From positions 1-27,300 of the forward strand of contig JAEZAM010000004.1 of the NCBI GenBank assembly GCA_023430465.1: a stretch of 27,300 nt of DNA, given 5' to 3'. The notes below the pieces were generated by a model, which did no database searches, was not told where the DNA came from, and was given only the letters and a program-made list of their open reading frames with translations. The translations under genes were made by a program, and so were the position numbers. This document shows, in pieces, positions 1 to 8,973 of this stretch. Origin of the DNA: Bacteroidota bacterium. GTDB taxonomy: Bacteria; Bacteroidota; Bacteroidia; Chitinophagales; Chitinophagaceae. How positions within the stretch are numbered: position 1 is the stretch's first letter; each line of letters begins with the position of its first letter.

Positions 1-1097
1 TGGTGGCCATGAGTGGCGGAATCGACAGTACAGTGGCCGCACTGATGCTGCACGACGAAGGCTATGAAGTGGTGGGAATTACCATGAAAACATGGGATTA
101 CAGCGCGAGCGGCGGAAGTAAAAAAGAAACCGGCTGCTGCAATGTGGACAGCTTCAATGATGCCCGCCAGGCAGCAGTTGAACATGGCTTTGCCCATTAC
201 ATCCTCGATATACGCGAAGAGTTCGGTGGCTTTGTGGTTGAAAATTTCGTTGACGAATATCTCGCTGGTCGCACGCCCAACCCCTGCGTGCTCTGCAACA
301 CCCATATCAAATGGCGGGCACTGCTGAAGCGCGCCGACGCACTTGGCTGCGAATTCATCGCCACCGGCCATTATGCCCGCATCCGCGAACATGACAACGG
401 TCGATTCGTGATCAGCAAAGCCATCGATGATACAAAAGACCAGAGCTATGTGCTCTGGGGTCTCCAACAGGACCTGCTTCGCCGCACCCTGCTGCCACTT
501 GCCCCCTACCGCAAAACCGAGATCCGCGATATGGCACTGCGTTACGGCTACCCCGAACTCGCCAAAAAAAGCGAATCGTACGAGATCTGTTTTGTGCCCG
601 ATAATGATTACCGCGGATTCCTGAAACGCAAGGTGGAAGGACTTGAAGAACGCGTGAGCGGCGGGAATTTCGTTGATAAACACGGCAAGATCCTCGGGCA
701 GCACAAGGGCTACCCTTTTTATACCATTGGCCAGCGCAAGGGATTGGATATCGCCTTCGGCAAACCGGTGTTTGTCACCCGGATCAATCCGGACACCAAC
801 ACAGTCGTGCTTGGCGACGAAGAGGACCTGGATCAAAATGAAATGCTGGTGGGCAAACTGAACCTGATCAAATACGACACGATCACGCCGGGCATGGAAG
901 CCGTCACCAAGATCCGTTACAAGGACCGTGGCAGCCTCTCCAATATTTACCTGGAAGATGGCCGGATGCGCGTCCGTTTTTATGAAAATGCCAAAGGGAT
1001 CGCGCCTGGTCAAAGTGCCGTTTTCTACGAGGGCGATGATGTGATCGGCGGCGGTATCATCCAATCTTCCGTCCTGGTTCCGGGCCTGGAACAATAA
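1..1097 (+). CDS. mnmA: tRNA-specific 2-thiouridylase MnmA (5' end outside window)
   Basis: Partial gene: the reading frame is open to the window edge, and only the first few residues before the PP-loop are missing. The family activates U34 of tRNA Lys/Glu/Gln with ATP and inserts sulfur to give 2-thiouridine, in the cytoplasm. The ATP-binding PP-loop SGGIDST lies at the very start. The catalytic cysteine pair is visible in NPCVLCN (about residue 98 of the visible part) and SYEICFVPD (about 196), matching the Cys102/Cys199 pair of the E. coli enzyme. GHYAR and DQSYVL are further family motifs. The C-terminal part has the usual beta-barrel (about residues 205-360). The gene ends in TAA and is followed by a hairpin terminator, so it is separate from the downstream lipoprotein gene. 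Identification is secure. Confidence 0.95.
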   Translation, partial: VAMSGGIDSTVAALMLHDEGYEVVGITMKTWDYSASGGSKKETGCCNVDSFNDARQAAVEHGFAHYILDIREEFGGFVVENFVDEYLAGRTPNPCVLCNTHIKWRALLKRADALGCEFIATGHYARIREHDNGRFVISKAIDDTKDQSYVLWGLQQDLLRRTLLPLAPYRKTEIRDMALRYGYPELAKKSESYEICFVPDNDYRGFLKRKVEGLEERVSGGNFVDKHGKILGQHKGYPFYTIGQRKGLDIAFGKPVFVTRINPDTNTVVLGDEEDLDQNEMLVGKLNLIKYDTITPGMEAVTKIRYKDRGSLSNIYLEDGRMRVRFYENAKGIAPGQSAVFYEGDDVIGGGIIQSSVLVPGLEQ

Positions 1098-1126
1098 GAC
1101 AATATTTCGACGGGAAAATACGTTTC

Positions 1127-1160
1127 AGCCGGGGGTTATGAATCCCCGGTTTTGTTTTGT
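1127..1160 (+). terminator. Rho-independent terminator after mnmA
   Basis: CCGGGG pairs with CCCCGG (extended by flanking A-T, G-T and inner G-T pairs) around a 7-nt loop, followed by TTTTGTTTTG. It lies 30 nt after the mnmA stop codon. Confidence 0.65.
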
Positions 1161-1213
1161 AAATTTACGACCGGCCACGGCCACTAAGTATCCTGGAAAT
1201 AACTGCATTCGCT

Positions 1214-1978
1214 ATGAAACTTCGCGTCCTGTTCTTCGCCTCCATTATTGCCAGCCTTGCGCTGACCTCCTGCTCCGATAAAGAGGAAATATTTGAAACT
1301 GAACTTCTTACCGACTATATGCCGCTTCAACCCGGCAAATACATCACGTACCGCGTTGACTCGCTCGTACAAACTGCTTTCCAGCTCGGTCTTACCACCC
1401 GCAGCTACCAGATCAAACACGTGGTGGACAGCGAAATCACGGATAACCAGGGTCGCCCCTCCTACCGCGTTTATCGGTACAGCCGGAATGCTGATGGTTC
1501 CGGGGAATGGAATGCCAATGGCTCATATTTCGTGACCATACTCAATGACCAGGTGGAAGTGATTGAAGACAACCTCCGTGTGATCAAATTGCACGCCCCC
1601 TTCCGCGAAGGATTTACCTGGAAAGGAAACAGGTATCTCTCCAATGATCCCTACGACTTCTTTGGGTATAACTTCAGCAACGATGATGACATGAGGAACT
1701 GGGATTTCTATTATGACATTTTTGAGCCTGTGTTCAGTTTTAATGGCAACGACTACAATGACGTCTACACCGTAGAGCAGCAGGATGATTTTTCCAATGT
1801 GCCCATTGTGGATGATGAAAGTTATGGCTACACCAGCCGGTCAGTGGAGCGCTATGCAAAAGGCATTGGCCTCGTTTACCGTGAACACACCCTCTGGGAA
1901 TACCAGCCCAACCTCAGCGGCGCCGACCCTTACTATACGGGCTTTGGCGTAGTGCAATGGATGATCGATCATAACTGA
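1214..1978 (+). CDS. Putative lipoprotein of unknown function
   Basis: 254 residues. I do not recognise a named family. The N-terminus is a lipoprotein signal peptide: a hydrophobic stretch ending in the lipobox-like LTSC, which puts the lipidated cysteine at residue 20. The residues after it (SDKEE) are acidic with a lysine, resembling the surface-export signals (K-D/E-D/E or SDDD type) described for Bacteroidota lipoproteins, so surface exposure is an inference. The mature part is rich in aromatic and acidic residues and in predicted beta strands, with no transmembrane segment. A possible -7 element TAAATTTA lies at 1160-1167, but no matching -33 is visible. The gene is followed after 45 nt by the secreted protease gene on the same strand; co-expression is possible but not shown. 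Confidence 0.75.
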   Translation: MKLRVLFFASIIASLALTSCSDKEEIFETELLTDYMPLQPGKYITYRVDSLVQTAFQLGLTTRSYQIKHVVDSEITDNQGRPSYRVYRYSRNADGSGEWNANGSYFVTILNDQVEVIEDNLRVIKLHAPFREGFTWKGNRYLSNDPYDFFGYNFSNDDDMRNWDFYYDIFEPVFSFNGNDYNDVYTVEQQDDFSNVPIVDDESYGYTSRSVERYAKGIGLVYREHTLWEYQPNLSGADPYYTGFGVVQWMIDHN

Positions 1979-2023
1979 TCCCTTTATTGCGTAAATTCGG
2001 CAAGGTCAAACCTTAGAACTTCT

Positions 2024-4000
2024 ATGAAGAAACAGTTCCTGTGCGTCCTGCTGATCCTGCTGACACAACACCTGACAGCCCAGTTAAATCGCTATATCAT
2101 TGTTTTCCGCCATAAAGGTGGTGGTACAGAAACCATTGCTACTCCCGCCAGCTACCTGTCCGCCCGCGCCCTCGAGCGGCGGGCAAAGCAGCACATCGCT
2201 ATTGACAGTTCTGATCTGCCTGTTCCCCGTTCTTTCATAGCCACCCTGCATGGCATTCCAAACGTAACGGTATTGAATGTATCACGCTGGCTGAACAGTG
2301 CGGTGATCCGCACCACTGATCCGGCAGCCCTTTCAGCAATACAGGCATTGCCTTTCGTACAAAGTACGGCGGGCATTGCAGCCCGGGAAGAAGTGGTACA
2401 GGGTAAATTCCGGGAATCCATTGTGAGCGCTGAATCCGCCGGCCGGCAACAGGATATAGAAGAAAATTACTTCAACTACGGCAGCAACTCTTTTGCGGAG
2501 ATCCATTTGCACAATGGTGAGTTCCTGCACAACGTTGGCCTTCGCGGGCAGGGCATGCAGATCGCGATGCTCGATGGCGGGTACCTGAACTATACAACAC
2601 TGAAAGCATTCGACAGCGTAAATGCAAACGGACAAATCCTGACCACCTGGGATTTTGTAGCGGGCCACAGTTCCGTGGTGGAAGATCATTCACATGGAAT
2701 GCAATGTCTTTCCACCATTGCAGCAAACATACCCGGGCAGTTCATCGGAAAAGCGCCCAAAGCTTCGTTCCACCTGTACCGCACAGAAGACGTATCATCT
2801 GAATACCCCGTGGAAGAATTCAACTGGGCCTGTGCCGCAGAACGCGCAGACAGCACAGGTGCAGATATCATTTCCTCGTCCCTGGGTTATGGCTATGAAT
2901 TTTCCGGCGGCTTGCCTGATTATCCCTACAGTATGCTGAACGGAGACATCACGCTTTCGGCAAGGGCTGCAGATCTCGCTGCGCAAAAAGGCCTGCTTGT
3001 ATTCAATGCAGCCGGCAACTCCGGAAATGATTACTGGCAGAAGATAACTACCCCCGCTGACGCCGACAGCATCATCGCAGTTGGTGCCGTCAGCACCGCA
3101 GGAAATGTTGGATCATTCTCGTCGTATGGGCCCTCGGCAGATGGCCGCATCAAACCGGACGTAGCATCAGTAGGTGTCGCAGCGATGATCCAGGGAACAA
3201 ATAATTCAATCGCTTTCAGCAATGGCACATCATTCGCCTGCCCGAATATGGCCGGGCTGGCCACTTGCCTCTGGCAGGGCTTTCCTGAAGTGAACAACTT
3301 GCGCATCATACGCGCACTGAAAGAATCCGCATCAAAATTTACCGCACCGGATAACCGGATCGGTTATGGCATACCCGATATGAAGAAAGCGTTTACAACG
3401 TTGCTGCTGGAACAAGCCACTGTTGCTTCTGCCAGCGAGGGGTGCAACAATCGCATTACATGGAGCAGCCGTGACGTCAATGCAATGTACTATGTTGTGG
3501 AAGGCCGCACTGCCAGTGAAACGGCTTTCACCCCGATCACTACGGTCACCGCGAGCGGTGGAACAGTACTCACTAAGAGAGACTACAATTACACGATCAC
3601 CAACACAGCACAACTCGCGAATACAACACTCGCTGTTCGCGTTCGCCAGGTCATCGATACAGCGGCCGCTTCATACACAGAAGTTGTACTTGACACGATC
3701 GATGTAAGTTTCGGTGCAAACTGCAATACAGGCAATACACCAACCGACATCGTCGTTGTTGCGCCTAACCCAGCAGTTGAACCGGCAGTTGTTATCGTTC
3801 AACATCCAGAAGCTGTGCATAAACTGTCGATCCTGGTATTTGATATGAAAGGAAGCCTCATACACCGCATCATAACCAATAAACCTGCCGGCCGTGCAAG
3901 TTTCGCTTTACCTGTTCAACGCTTTGCCACCGGGGATTATCTCGTGCAGGTATATGATGGAGAAAAGCTATTGGGAAAAACGAGGTTCGTCAAACTCTAA
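2024..4000 (+). CDS. Secreted S8 (subtilisin-like) serine peptidase with T9SS sorting domain
   Basis: 658 residues. Residues 1-20 are a Sec signal peptide ending TAQ. About 21-120 form a prodomain with the pattern typical of Bacteroidota S8 proteases (SARALERR, then DLPV). The catalytic domain carries the triad Asp184 (MLDGG), His224 (DHSHG) and Ser403 (NGTSFACP), plus the oxyanion Asn332 (AAGNSG). A beta-rich linker follows from about residue 455. The last ~85 residues (starting near APNP, with FDMKG and GDYLVQVYDG, ending in a basic tail) are a type A T9SS C-terminal sorting domain, so the enzyme is expected outside the outer membrane. A weak promoter match (TTG at 1987, AACCTTAG at 2009, 19-nt spacer) precedes it. 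Its stop codon lies 2 bp from that of the convergent methyltransferase gene. Substrate unknown. Confidence 0.93.
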   Translation: MKKQFLCVLLILLTQHLTAQLNRYIIVFRHKGGGTETIATPASYLSARALERRAKQHIAIDSSDLPVPRSFIATLHGIPNVTVLNVSRWLNSAVIRTTDPAALSAIQALPFVQSTAGIAAREEVVQGKFRESIVSAESAGRQQDIEENYFNYGSNSFAEIHLHNGEFLHNVGLRGQGMQIAMLDGGYLNYTTLKAFDSVNANGQILTTWDFVAGHSSVVEDHSHGMQCLSTIAANIPGQFIGKAPKASFHLYRTEDVSSEYPVEEFNWACAAERADSTGADIISSSLGYGYEFSGGLPDYPYSMLNGDITLSARAADLAAQKGLLVFNAAGNSGNDYWQKITTPADADSIIAVGAVSTAGNVGSFSSYGPSADGRIKPDVASVGVAAMIQGTNNSIAFSNGTSFACPNMAGLATCLWQGFPEVNNLRIIRALKESASKFTAPDNRIGYGIPDMKKAFTTLLLEQATVASASEGCNNRITWSSRDVNAMYYVVEGRTASETAFTPITTVTASGGTVLTKRDYNYTITNTAQLANTTLAVRVRQVIDTAAASYTEVVLDTIDVSFGANCNTGNTPTDIVVVAPNPAVEPAVVIVQHPEAVHKLSILVFDMKGSLIHRIITNKPAGRASFALPVQRFATGDYLVQVYDGEKLLGKTRFVKL

Positions 4001-4002
4001 GT

Positions 4003-5160
4003 TTATTTCCGGAAAATAGCAGCGAAAAGCGAATCCGCCTTTTCCTGATAACCCTCAAACAAACATGTAGCGAGCAGTTCCATGCCCGTTGTACCCGCTA
4101 TGTACTGAACAGTATTTATGTTCTCTTCGTGAAATACCGAGCAGGTGATATAAAAAAGATGACCACCTTCTTTCACAGCGGACGCGGCGTTGATAGCGAT
4201 CTTTCTTTGCAGCGCAGCGTATTCGGATATCCTGCTCTCATCGAAATATCGAAGCTGCTCGGGCGTTCTGCCCCATGTACCGCTGCCTGAGCAGGGCACA
4301 TCGGCGAGTACAAGATCGTATTCGGCGGCAGGTGGGGCATGTTTTGAAATATCAGCAACAAAGGACCGGTAGTGTTGGATACCTGCTTCCTGAAACCGCT
4401 TGCGCAGGTTGACCATGATCGTTTCACGGATATCTGACACAGTCAATGATACACCCGGAAGAAGGTCTTTCAGCATGATCGACTTTCCCCCACTGGCGGC
4501 GCAACAGTCCCAGGCCTTTATCGGCATATCTTTCAACCCAGGTATCGTCTCCAGGAGGAACAGGCCGGTTCGCTGCGAATTCAGATCCTGCACCACCGCA
4601 TCTCTATTCAGTTCGATTATACCATCGATCGCCGTCGAATTCAGTAACCTGATAACATCACCCTCCTCCGTAAATGGGATCGAGGCCTCGGTGAGTTTGG
4701 CCGTGGTCCTTTCTCTGCGTCCGGGTCTTGCGCGGAGAAACAGATCGGGCTGAAGAAGGTGTGAAAACGCGAAAGCATTCTTGTCAATGCCTGGTTCAAG
4801 ATGTTCCAACAGCGGGAATACCAGTGATCCATCGCGGCTGATTCCCAACAACGACAATTTTTCGTTTACAGAACAGCCTGCGCTGGCATTCAGTTCCGGT
4901 GAGAGCGCCGCGAGAAAATCGTTAGGACCTGTGGCGCATAAAAATACAGCCCTGATCATTGCCTGTTCCTCATTCCCCTGACCCGCGGCATCGCCCGCAC
5001 GAAAGCGGCAATAACAAAGGTGGCTGATCCATTTCCTGTCCTTCGATCCCATTTTTTTATTATCCCTGAAAAACTGCTTCAGCACCGGCGCGAAGGGCAG
5101 ACTGCCATCATAAGATGCCAGGACAGATCCTGCTGAATTGATATAGGAATGCCATTTCAC
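4003..5160 (-). CDS. RsmB/NOP-family RNA (cytosine-5-)-methyltransferase
   Basis: Family members transfer a methyl group from SAM to C5 of a cytosine in rRNA (RsmB: C967 of 16S) or tRNA. Motif I is DCCAASGGKS, followed by SDIRE. The release cysteine is in DVPCSGSG (about 290) and the nucleophile in ITCSVFHEEN (about 340), the usual two-cysteine arrangement. The N-terminal third is a reduced NusB-like helical region (YDGSLPFAPVLKQFF, KDRKWISHLCY). The longest frame opens with TTG at 5187. I prefer GTG at 5160, giving 385 residues beginning with the aligned KWHSYIN block; no ATG is available upstream of that block, so the exact start is uncertain. The gene is divergent from the histidine kinase gene and convergent, with a 2-bp gap, to the protease gene. 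The exact RNA target cannot be read from sequence. Confidence 0.88.
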   Translation of the reverse strand: MKWHSYINSAGSVLASYDGSLPFAPVLKQFFRDNKKMGSKDRKWISHLCYCRFRAGDAAGQGNEEQAMIRAVFLCATGPNDFLAALSPELNASAGCSVNEKLSLLGISRDGSLVFPLLEHLEPGIDKNAFAFSHLLQPDLFLRARPGRRERTTAKLTEASIPFTEEGDVIRLLNSTAIDGIIELNRDAVVQDLNSQRTGLFLLETIPGLKDMPIKAWDCCAASGGKSIMLKDLLPGVSLTVSDIRETIMVNLRKRFQEAGIQHYRSFVADISKHAPPAAEYDLVLADVPCSGSGTWGRTPEQLRYFDESRISEYAALQRKIAINAASAVKEGGHLFYITCSVFHEENINTVQYIAGTTGMELLATCLFEGYQEKADSLFAAIFRK

Positions 5161-5239
5161 AAACCGCAAGTTAATCCCGTACCGCAACTATCACAATAAG
5201 AAATAGGGATAGCCGGAATTTCATTACCTTAAAACAGCC

Positions 5240-8200
5240 ATGCTAATTTGTAACCGTCTCGTACTTGTATTATTGCTCAGCCTGCCGCTCGTTGGTATGG
5301 CCCAGCGTACGGGATATTCATTTCGTTCCATCAGCATCAACCAGGGCTTGTCACAAAGCAGTGTGGTCAACATCGCGATAGATAACCTGGGTCTGCCCTG
5401 GTTCGCCACACAGGATGGATTGAACCGGTATGATGGCAAAGAGTTTCGTGTTTTCAATAAATCGTTTGATGACATCACCAGCGGTACGCAAAGCCGGCTG
5501 GGTAAATTGGCCGTAACAGCAGACAATGAACTCTGGATGATCACGGCGGGAGGCCAGATCGAGATACTCAACCTGTATAACAACAGCATTCGGCCGATGA
5601 GTATCCTCGCCGGGAGCAAGCTACAACCGGTAGCCACTGCGCTGCTGACAGACAGCAGAGACCGAAGATGGATCGGCACGCAATCCGATGGCGTTTATCT
5701 ATTAGGACCGGGCGGCAAGCTGATCCAGCACTTTCCGCCGCAGGGCGAGGGATTCAAAGGCCTGATCCAGTCATTTTTCGAAGACCGTGACAAACGTATC
5801 TGGGTGTTGACAGATCGTTCGATCGCCCGGTTATCAACAAATGGCAGCAGAGCCCAGGTCTATCCCATCAGGCTTCCGGAAGCGTCATTCGTCTCATGTG
5901 GTTCATTGCAGGAGGACCGCAAGGGCAACCTCTGGCTTGGTACTTACGGGCAGGGGATTCTGATGAAACGCGCCGGTGAAACTTATTTCCATCGGCCTGC
6001 AGCGTTTCCGGCACTAAGTGCTCTGCCTGAAGATCTGAAGATCGAAGCACTGCTCTGTGACAATCGCGGCCGTGTCTGGCTCGGCACCTATGGAAAAGGG
6101 CTTTATATCATTGACCAGGATGCCGGGCAGGTAAACCAGTTGCTACAGAACAGGAACGACCCGCACTCGCTTGGTTTCAATGACGTACTGTGTATCAGGC
6201 AGGACCCGTTTGGCGGCGTCTGGGTAGGTACCGACGGTGGTGGCATAAGCTATTACGATGAACGGCTTAATAACTTTGCATTGCACTCCAATGCAAACCT
6301 GCCAGATAACATAGCCATCGACCAGATAAGATCCATTTATGTAAGCAAAGACGGGACGATATGGGGAGGAACATCCAACAATGGCCTGAGCTATATTTCC
6401 CCGAAAACAAATTCAGCAGGCACCATACATTTTAGTCCGTATAAAAATGGGATTGATAATGCCGATCGTGTTGTTTCCCTCGCAGCAGATGGGAGGGATA
6501 ACATCTGGGCAGGCACACAGGGAAACGGCATTTTCGTGGTGGATGCCGCAAGCAGGAAAATATTGCACAGGCTTTATCCGGGTGAAACGAAAAACCATTT
6601 CGCGGACAACACTGCCTGGTGTATGTGGTATGACAGTACCGGCCTAATGTGGGTAGGAACTTCATCGAATGGATTGGCGAGCTGTACAGAAAAAGGAATG
6701 ATCCGTTATTTCCGTCGTCCGGCTAAGGATGACCAGAACATCCGCGTGATCATCCCGCTTGACGACAGTATGCTTTGCATCGGTTATGAAAAATCAGGCA
6801 TCGCATTTTTCAACCGTCGCCAAGGTATGTTTGCCGATGAAGCATCTGCAAGGGTGCAATGGAAGCAGGGTGACGTGATCAAAAGCCTTCACTATGCTGC
6901 TCCCCTATTGTGGATCGGAACAGCGGGACAGGGTTTGTTGTCCATCAATTTGAAGACTGGCGAGCGCGTAAGTATAACGGAAGCACAGGGACTATCCAAC
7001 AACATTGTTTATGGAATTCAGCCGGATGGAAAAGGCGCGCTATGGCTGAGTACCAACAAAGGGCTGTGCCGTTTCGTGCCCCCGTCATCCGGCCGAAAGC
7101 CCAACCACTCGGATTTTCAACTCTATACCGCTGACGACGGTTTGCAGAGCAATGAATTCAATACCGGCGCACATTTCCGTTCCAGGGAGGGCCTGCTTTA
7201 TTTTGGAGGGATCAACGGCATCAACTATTTCAATCCCTCGCAGTTTGTGAACAACCAACCGCTTGTCCCGATCATCATTTCCAGTATCAATATAGACAAT
7301 GAACCCATCGCCGGTGACAGCGCCGTTGCCTTCCGCAAACATGTAAAACTGGCACCAGGCAATGCTGATCTTTCTTTCACCTTTGCGGGGCTGAATTTCG
7401 CATCACCCGGCAGGCTTAATTATTTCTACCAGCTTGAAGGATATGATGCCGACTGGATTGATGCGGGCAACCGTAACTACGCTGCCTATACCAACCTTCC
7501 CGCCGGCGAGTACACGTTCCGGGTAAAAGCATCGATGAATGCATCCCAGGCCGGAGCCCCTGATACTGCAGTTAGGATTTCTGTACCACTCCCCTTCTGG
7601 AAAACATGGTGGTTCATTGGCGCTGTCATAACAGGCATTGCGCTGCTGCTATTCATCATATACAGGTACAGGATCAGCCAGCTTATCCGCATGCAAAAAG
7701 TACGCAACCGCATTGCTTCCGATTTACATGACGATATCGGCTCAACACTTACGAACATCAGCATTCTGTCTGAACTCAGTCGCAAAAACGCGGAGGTAAA
7801 ACCTTCCGGGCAGTTGTTCCTGGATCGAATATCGGAAGAAGTAAACAACTCCAGCCAGGCGTTGGACGACATTGTATGGAGCATCAACTCCAGTAATGAT
7901 AACATTGAGCAAACCGTAGCCCGTATGCGCCGCTATGCAGCCGAACTTTTTGAGGCGGCAGACATCCGCTATACGTTTTCCTTTGATGAGAAATTTGCGG
8001 GCAAACGATTGGGCATGGAACAACGCAGGGATATTTTCCTGTTATATAAAGAAACATTGAATAATATCTACCGGCATGCAGGTGCATCGGAGGTGACGAT
8101 AAGCATCGCACTTGAAAACAAATTGCTTGAAATGGTTATCCGCGACAATGGCAAAGGCTTTGACCCGAACGGAACAACGCACCGCAACGGGTTGAAAAAT

Positions 8201-8296
8201 CTCCAGTCGAGAAGTGGAAAATGGAAAGGAAAAGCGCTGATCGAATCCGCGGCGGGTCATGGCACCACGGTGAGATTTTCGATCCCATTGGTGTAA
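5240..8296 (+). CDS. Sensor histidine kinase with Reg_prop propeller and Y_Y_Y domain
   Basis: 1018 residues. The signal peptide (1-21, ending GMAQ) leads to a periplasmic sensor of many two-component-regulator propeller blades (first: GLSQSSVVNIAIDNLG; recurring W-G-T and DGL/GNG motifs) to about residue 690. A Y_Y_Y domain follows at about 700-770 (FYQLEGYDADWIDAG, YTNLPAGEYTF), then one transmembrane helix at about 790-810. The cytoplasmic part is a NarL-type kinase: HisKA_3 with phospho-accepting His830 in SDLHDDIGSTLT, and an HATPase domain with N941/N942 (ETLNNIYRHA) and G-box D969-N-G-K-G. Unlike the hybrid sensors of Bacteroides it carries no receiver or DNA-binding domain; these lie on the next gene, 50 bp downstream. 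A -7-like TACCTTAA sits at 5225, with no clear -33. The ligand is unknown. Confidence 0.93.
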   Translation: MLICNRLVLVLLLSLPLVGMAQRTGYSFRSISINQGLSQSSVVNIAIDNLGLPWFATQDGLNRYDGKEFRVFNKSFDDITSGTQSRLGKLAVTADNELWMITAGGQIEILNLYNNSIRPMSILAGSKLQPVATALLTDSRDRRWIGTQSDGVYLLGPGGKLIQHFPPQGEGFKGLIQSFFEDRDKRIWVLTDRSIARLSTNGSRAQVYPIRLPEASFVSCGSLQEDRKGNLWLGTYGQGILMKRAGETYFHRPAAFPALSALPEDLKIEALLCDNRGRVWLGTYGKGLYIIDQDAGQVNQLLQNRNDPHSLGFNDVLCIRQDPFGGVWVGTDGGGISYYDERLNNFALHSNANLPDNIAIDQIRSIYVSKDGTIWGGTSNNGLSYISPKTNSAGTIHFSPYKNGIDNADRVVSLAADGRDNIWAGTQGNGIFVVDAASRKILHRLYPGETKNHFADNTAWCMWYDSTGLMWVGTSSNGLASCTEKGMIRYFRRPAKDDQNIRVIIPLDDSMLCIGYEKSGIAFFNRRQGMFADEASARVQWKQGDVIKSLHYAAPLLWIGTAGQGLLSINLKTGERVSITEAQGLSNNIVYGIQPDGKGALWLSTNKGLCRFVPPSSGRKPNHSDFQLYTADDGLQSNEFNTGAHFRSREGLLYFGGINGINYFNPSQFVNNQPLVPIIISSINIDNEPIAGDSAVAFRKHVKLAPGNADLSFTFAGLNFASPGRLNYFYQLEGYDADWIDAGNRNYAAYTNLPAGEYTFRVKASMNASQAGAPDTAVRISVPLPFWKTWWFIGAVITGIALLLFIIYRYRISQLIRMQKVRNRIASDLHDDIGSTLTNISILSELSRKNAEVKPSGQLFLDRISEEVNNSSQALDDIVWSINSSNDNIEQTVARMRRYAAELFEAADIRYTFSFDEKFAGKRLGMEQRRDIFLLYKETLNNIYRHAGASEVTISIALENKLLEMVIRDNGKGFDPNGTTHRNGLKNLQSRSGKWKGKALIESAAGHGTTVRFSIPLV

Positions 8297-8298
8297 TC

Positions 8299-8310
8299 AC
8301 TCAAATGAGT
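8299..8310. promoter_or_regulatory. Small inverted repeat between kinase and regulator genes
   Basis: ACTCA-AA-TGAGT, a perfect 5-bp inverted repeat starting 2 nt after the kinase stop codon. It is followed by a -7-like TAAATTTA at 8335-8342, just before the regulator start. It could be an operator for autoregulation or a weak hairpin; there is no experimental basis. Confidence 0.3.
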
Positions 8311-8346
8311 AGTGCACTCTGTGCGGGGTAATAGTAAATTTATAGT

Positions 8347-8973
8347 ATGTCAGCCAGCATCATCATTTTTGAAGACAACGACAACCTGCGCAATTCACTG
8401 GTCTACCTGCTGGAAATGAATGGATACAGGGTATCAGGCGATTATAATAATTGCCTGGATGCGGAGAACATTGCAAGGGTATACAAACCTGACGTGGTAT
8501 TGATGGATATCGATATGCCCGGCGAATCGGGTATCTCCGGTGTGGCACGGATAAAAAATGTCAATCCATCGATTGCGGTGATCATGTACACGGTATTCGA
8601 AGATGATGAGCGTCTATTTCAATGCCTGTGCGCGGGGGCGAATGGTTATCTGCTGAAGAAGACCCCACCCGCACGATTGTTCGATGCTATACAGGAAGTG
8701 ATGGAAGGCGGCGCGCCAATGTCGCCGGCGATCGCGAGAAAGGTGCTGAGTACATTTCATGTAAAAAAGCAATCAAACCGATACAATCTTTCCGAGCGGG
8801 AGATTGGCGTCATGGAATGGCTGGTGAAAGGTTACAGCATTAAAATGATCGCATCGGAAATGAACCTGGCGTTTGATACAGTCCGGTCGCACCTGAAAAA
8901 TATCTATCGCAAGCTGCATGTCAACTGCGGCAAGGAAGCCATCGCCAAGGTGCTGGGCGAGCATATCATTTGA
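8347..8973 (+). CDS. LuxR/NarL-family response regulator
   Basis: 208 residues, standard length for the family. The receiver domain (1-120) has the acidic pair E9/D10, phospho-acceptor Asp54 in VLMDIDMPG, conserved Thr82 (MYTVFED) and Lys104 (YLLKK). The C-terminal LuxR-type helix-turn-helix occupies about 146-205 (NLSEREIGVMEWL, KMIASEMNLAFDTVRSHLKNI). It should be phosphorylated by the kinase encoded immediately upstream and act as a DNA-binding transcription factor. Its targets are unknown; the inverted repeat in its own leader is one candidate site. The TGA stop codon directly abuts the stop codon of convergent odhB, leaving no room for an intergenic terminator. Confidence 0.95.
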   Translation: MSASIIIFEDNDNLRNSLVYLLEMNGYRVSGDYNNCLDAENIARVYKPDVVLMDIDMPGESGISGVARIKNVNPSIAVIMYTVFEDDERLFQCLCAGANGYLLKKTPPARLFDAIQEVMEGGAPMSPAIARKVLSTFHVKKQSNRYNLSEREIGVMEWLVKGYSIKMIASEMNLAFDTVRSHLKNIYRKLHVNCGKEAIAKVLGEHII

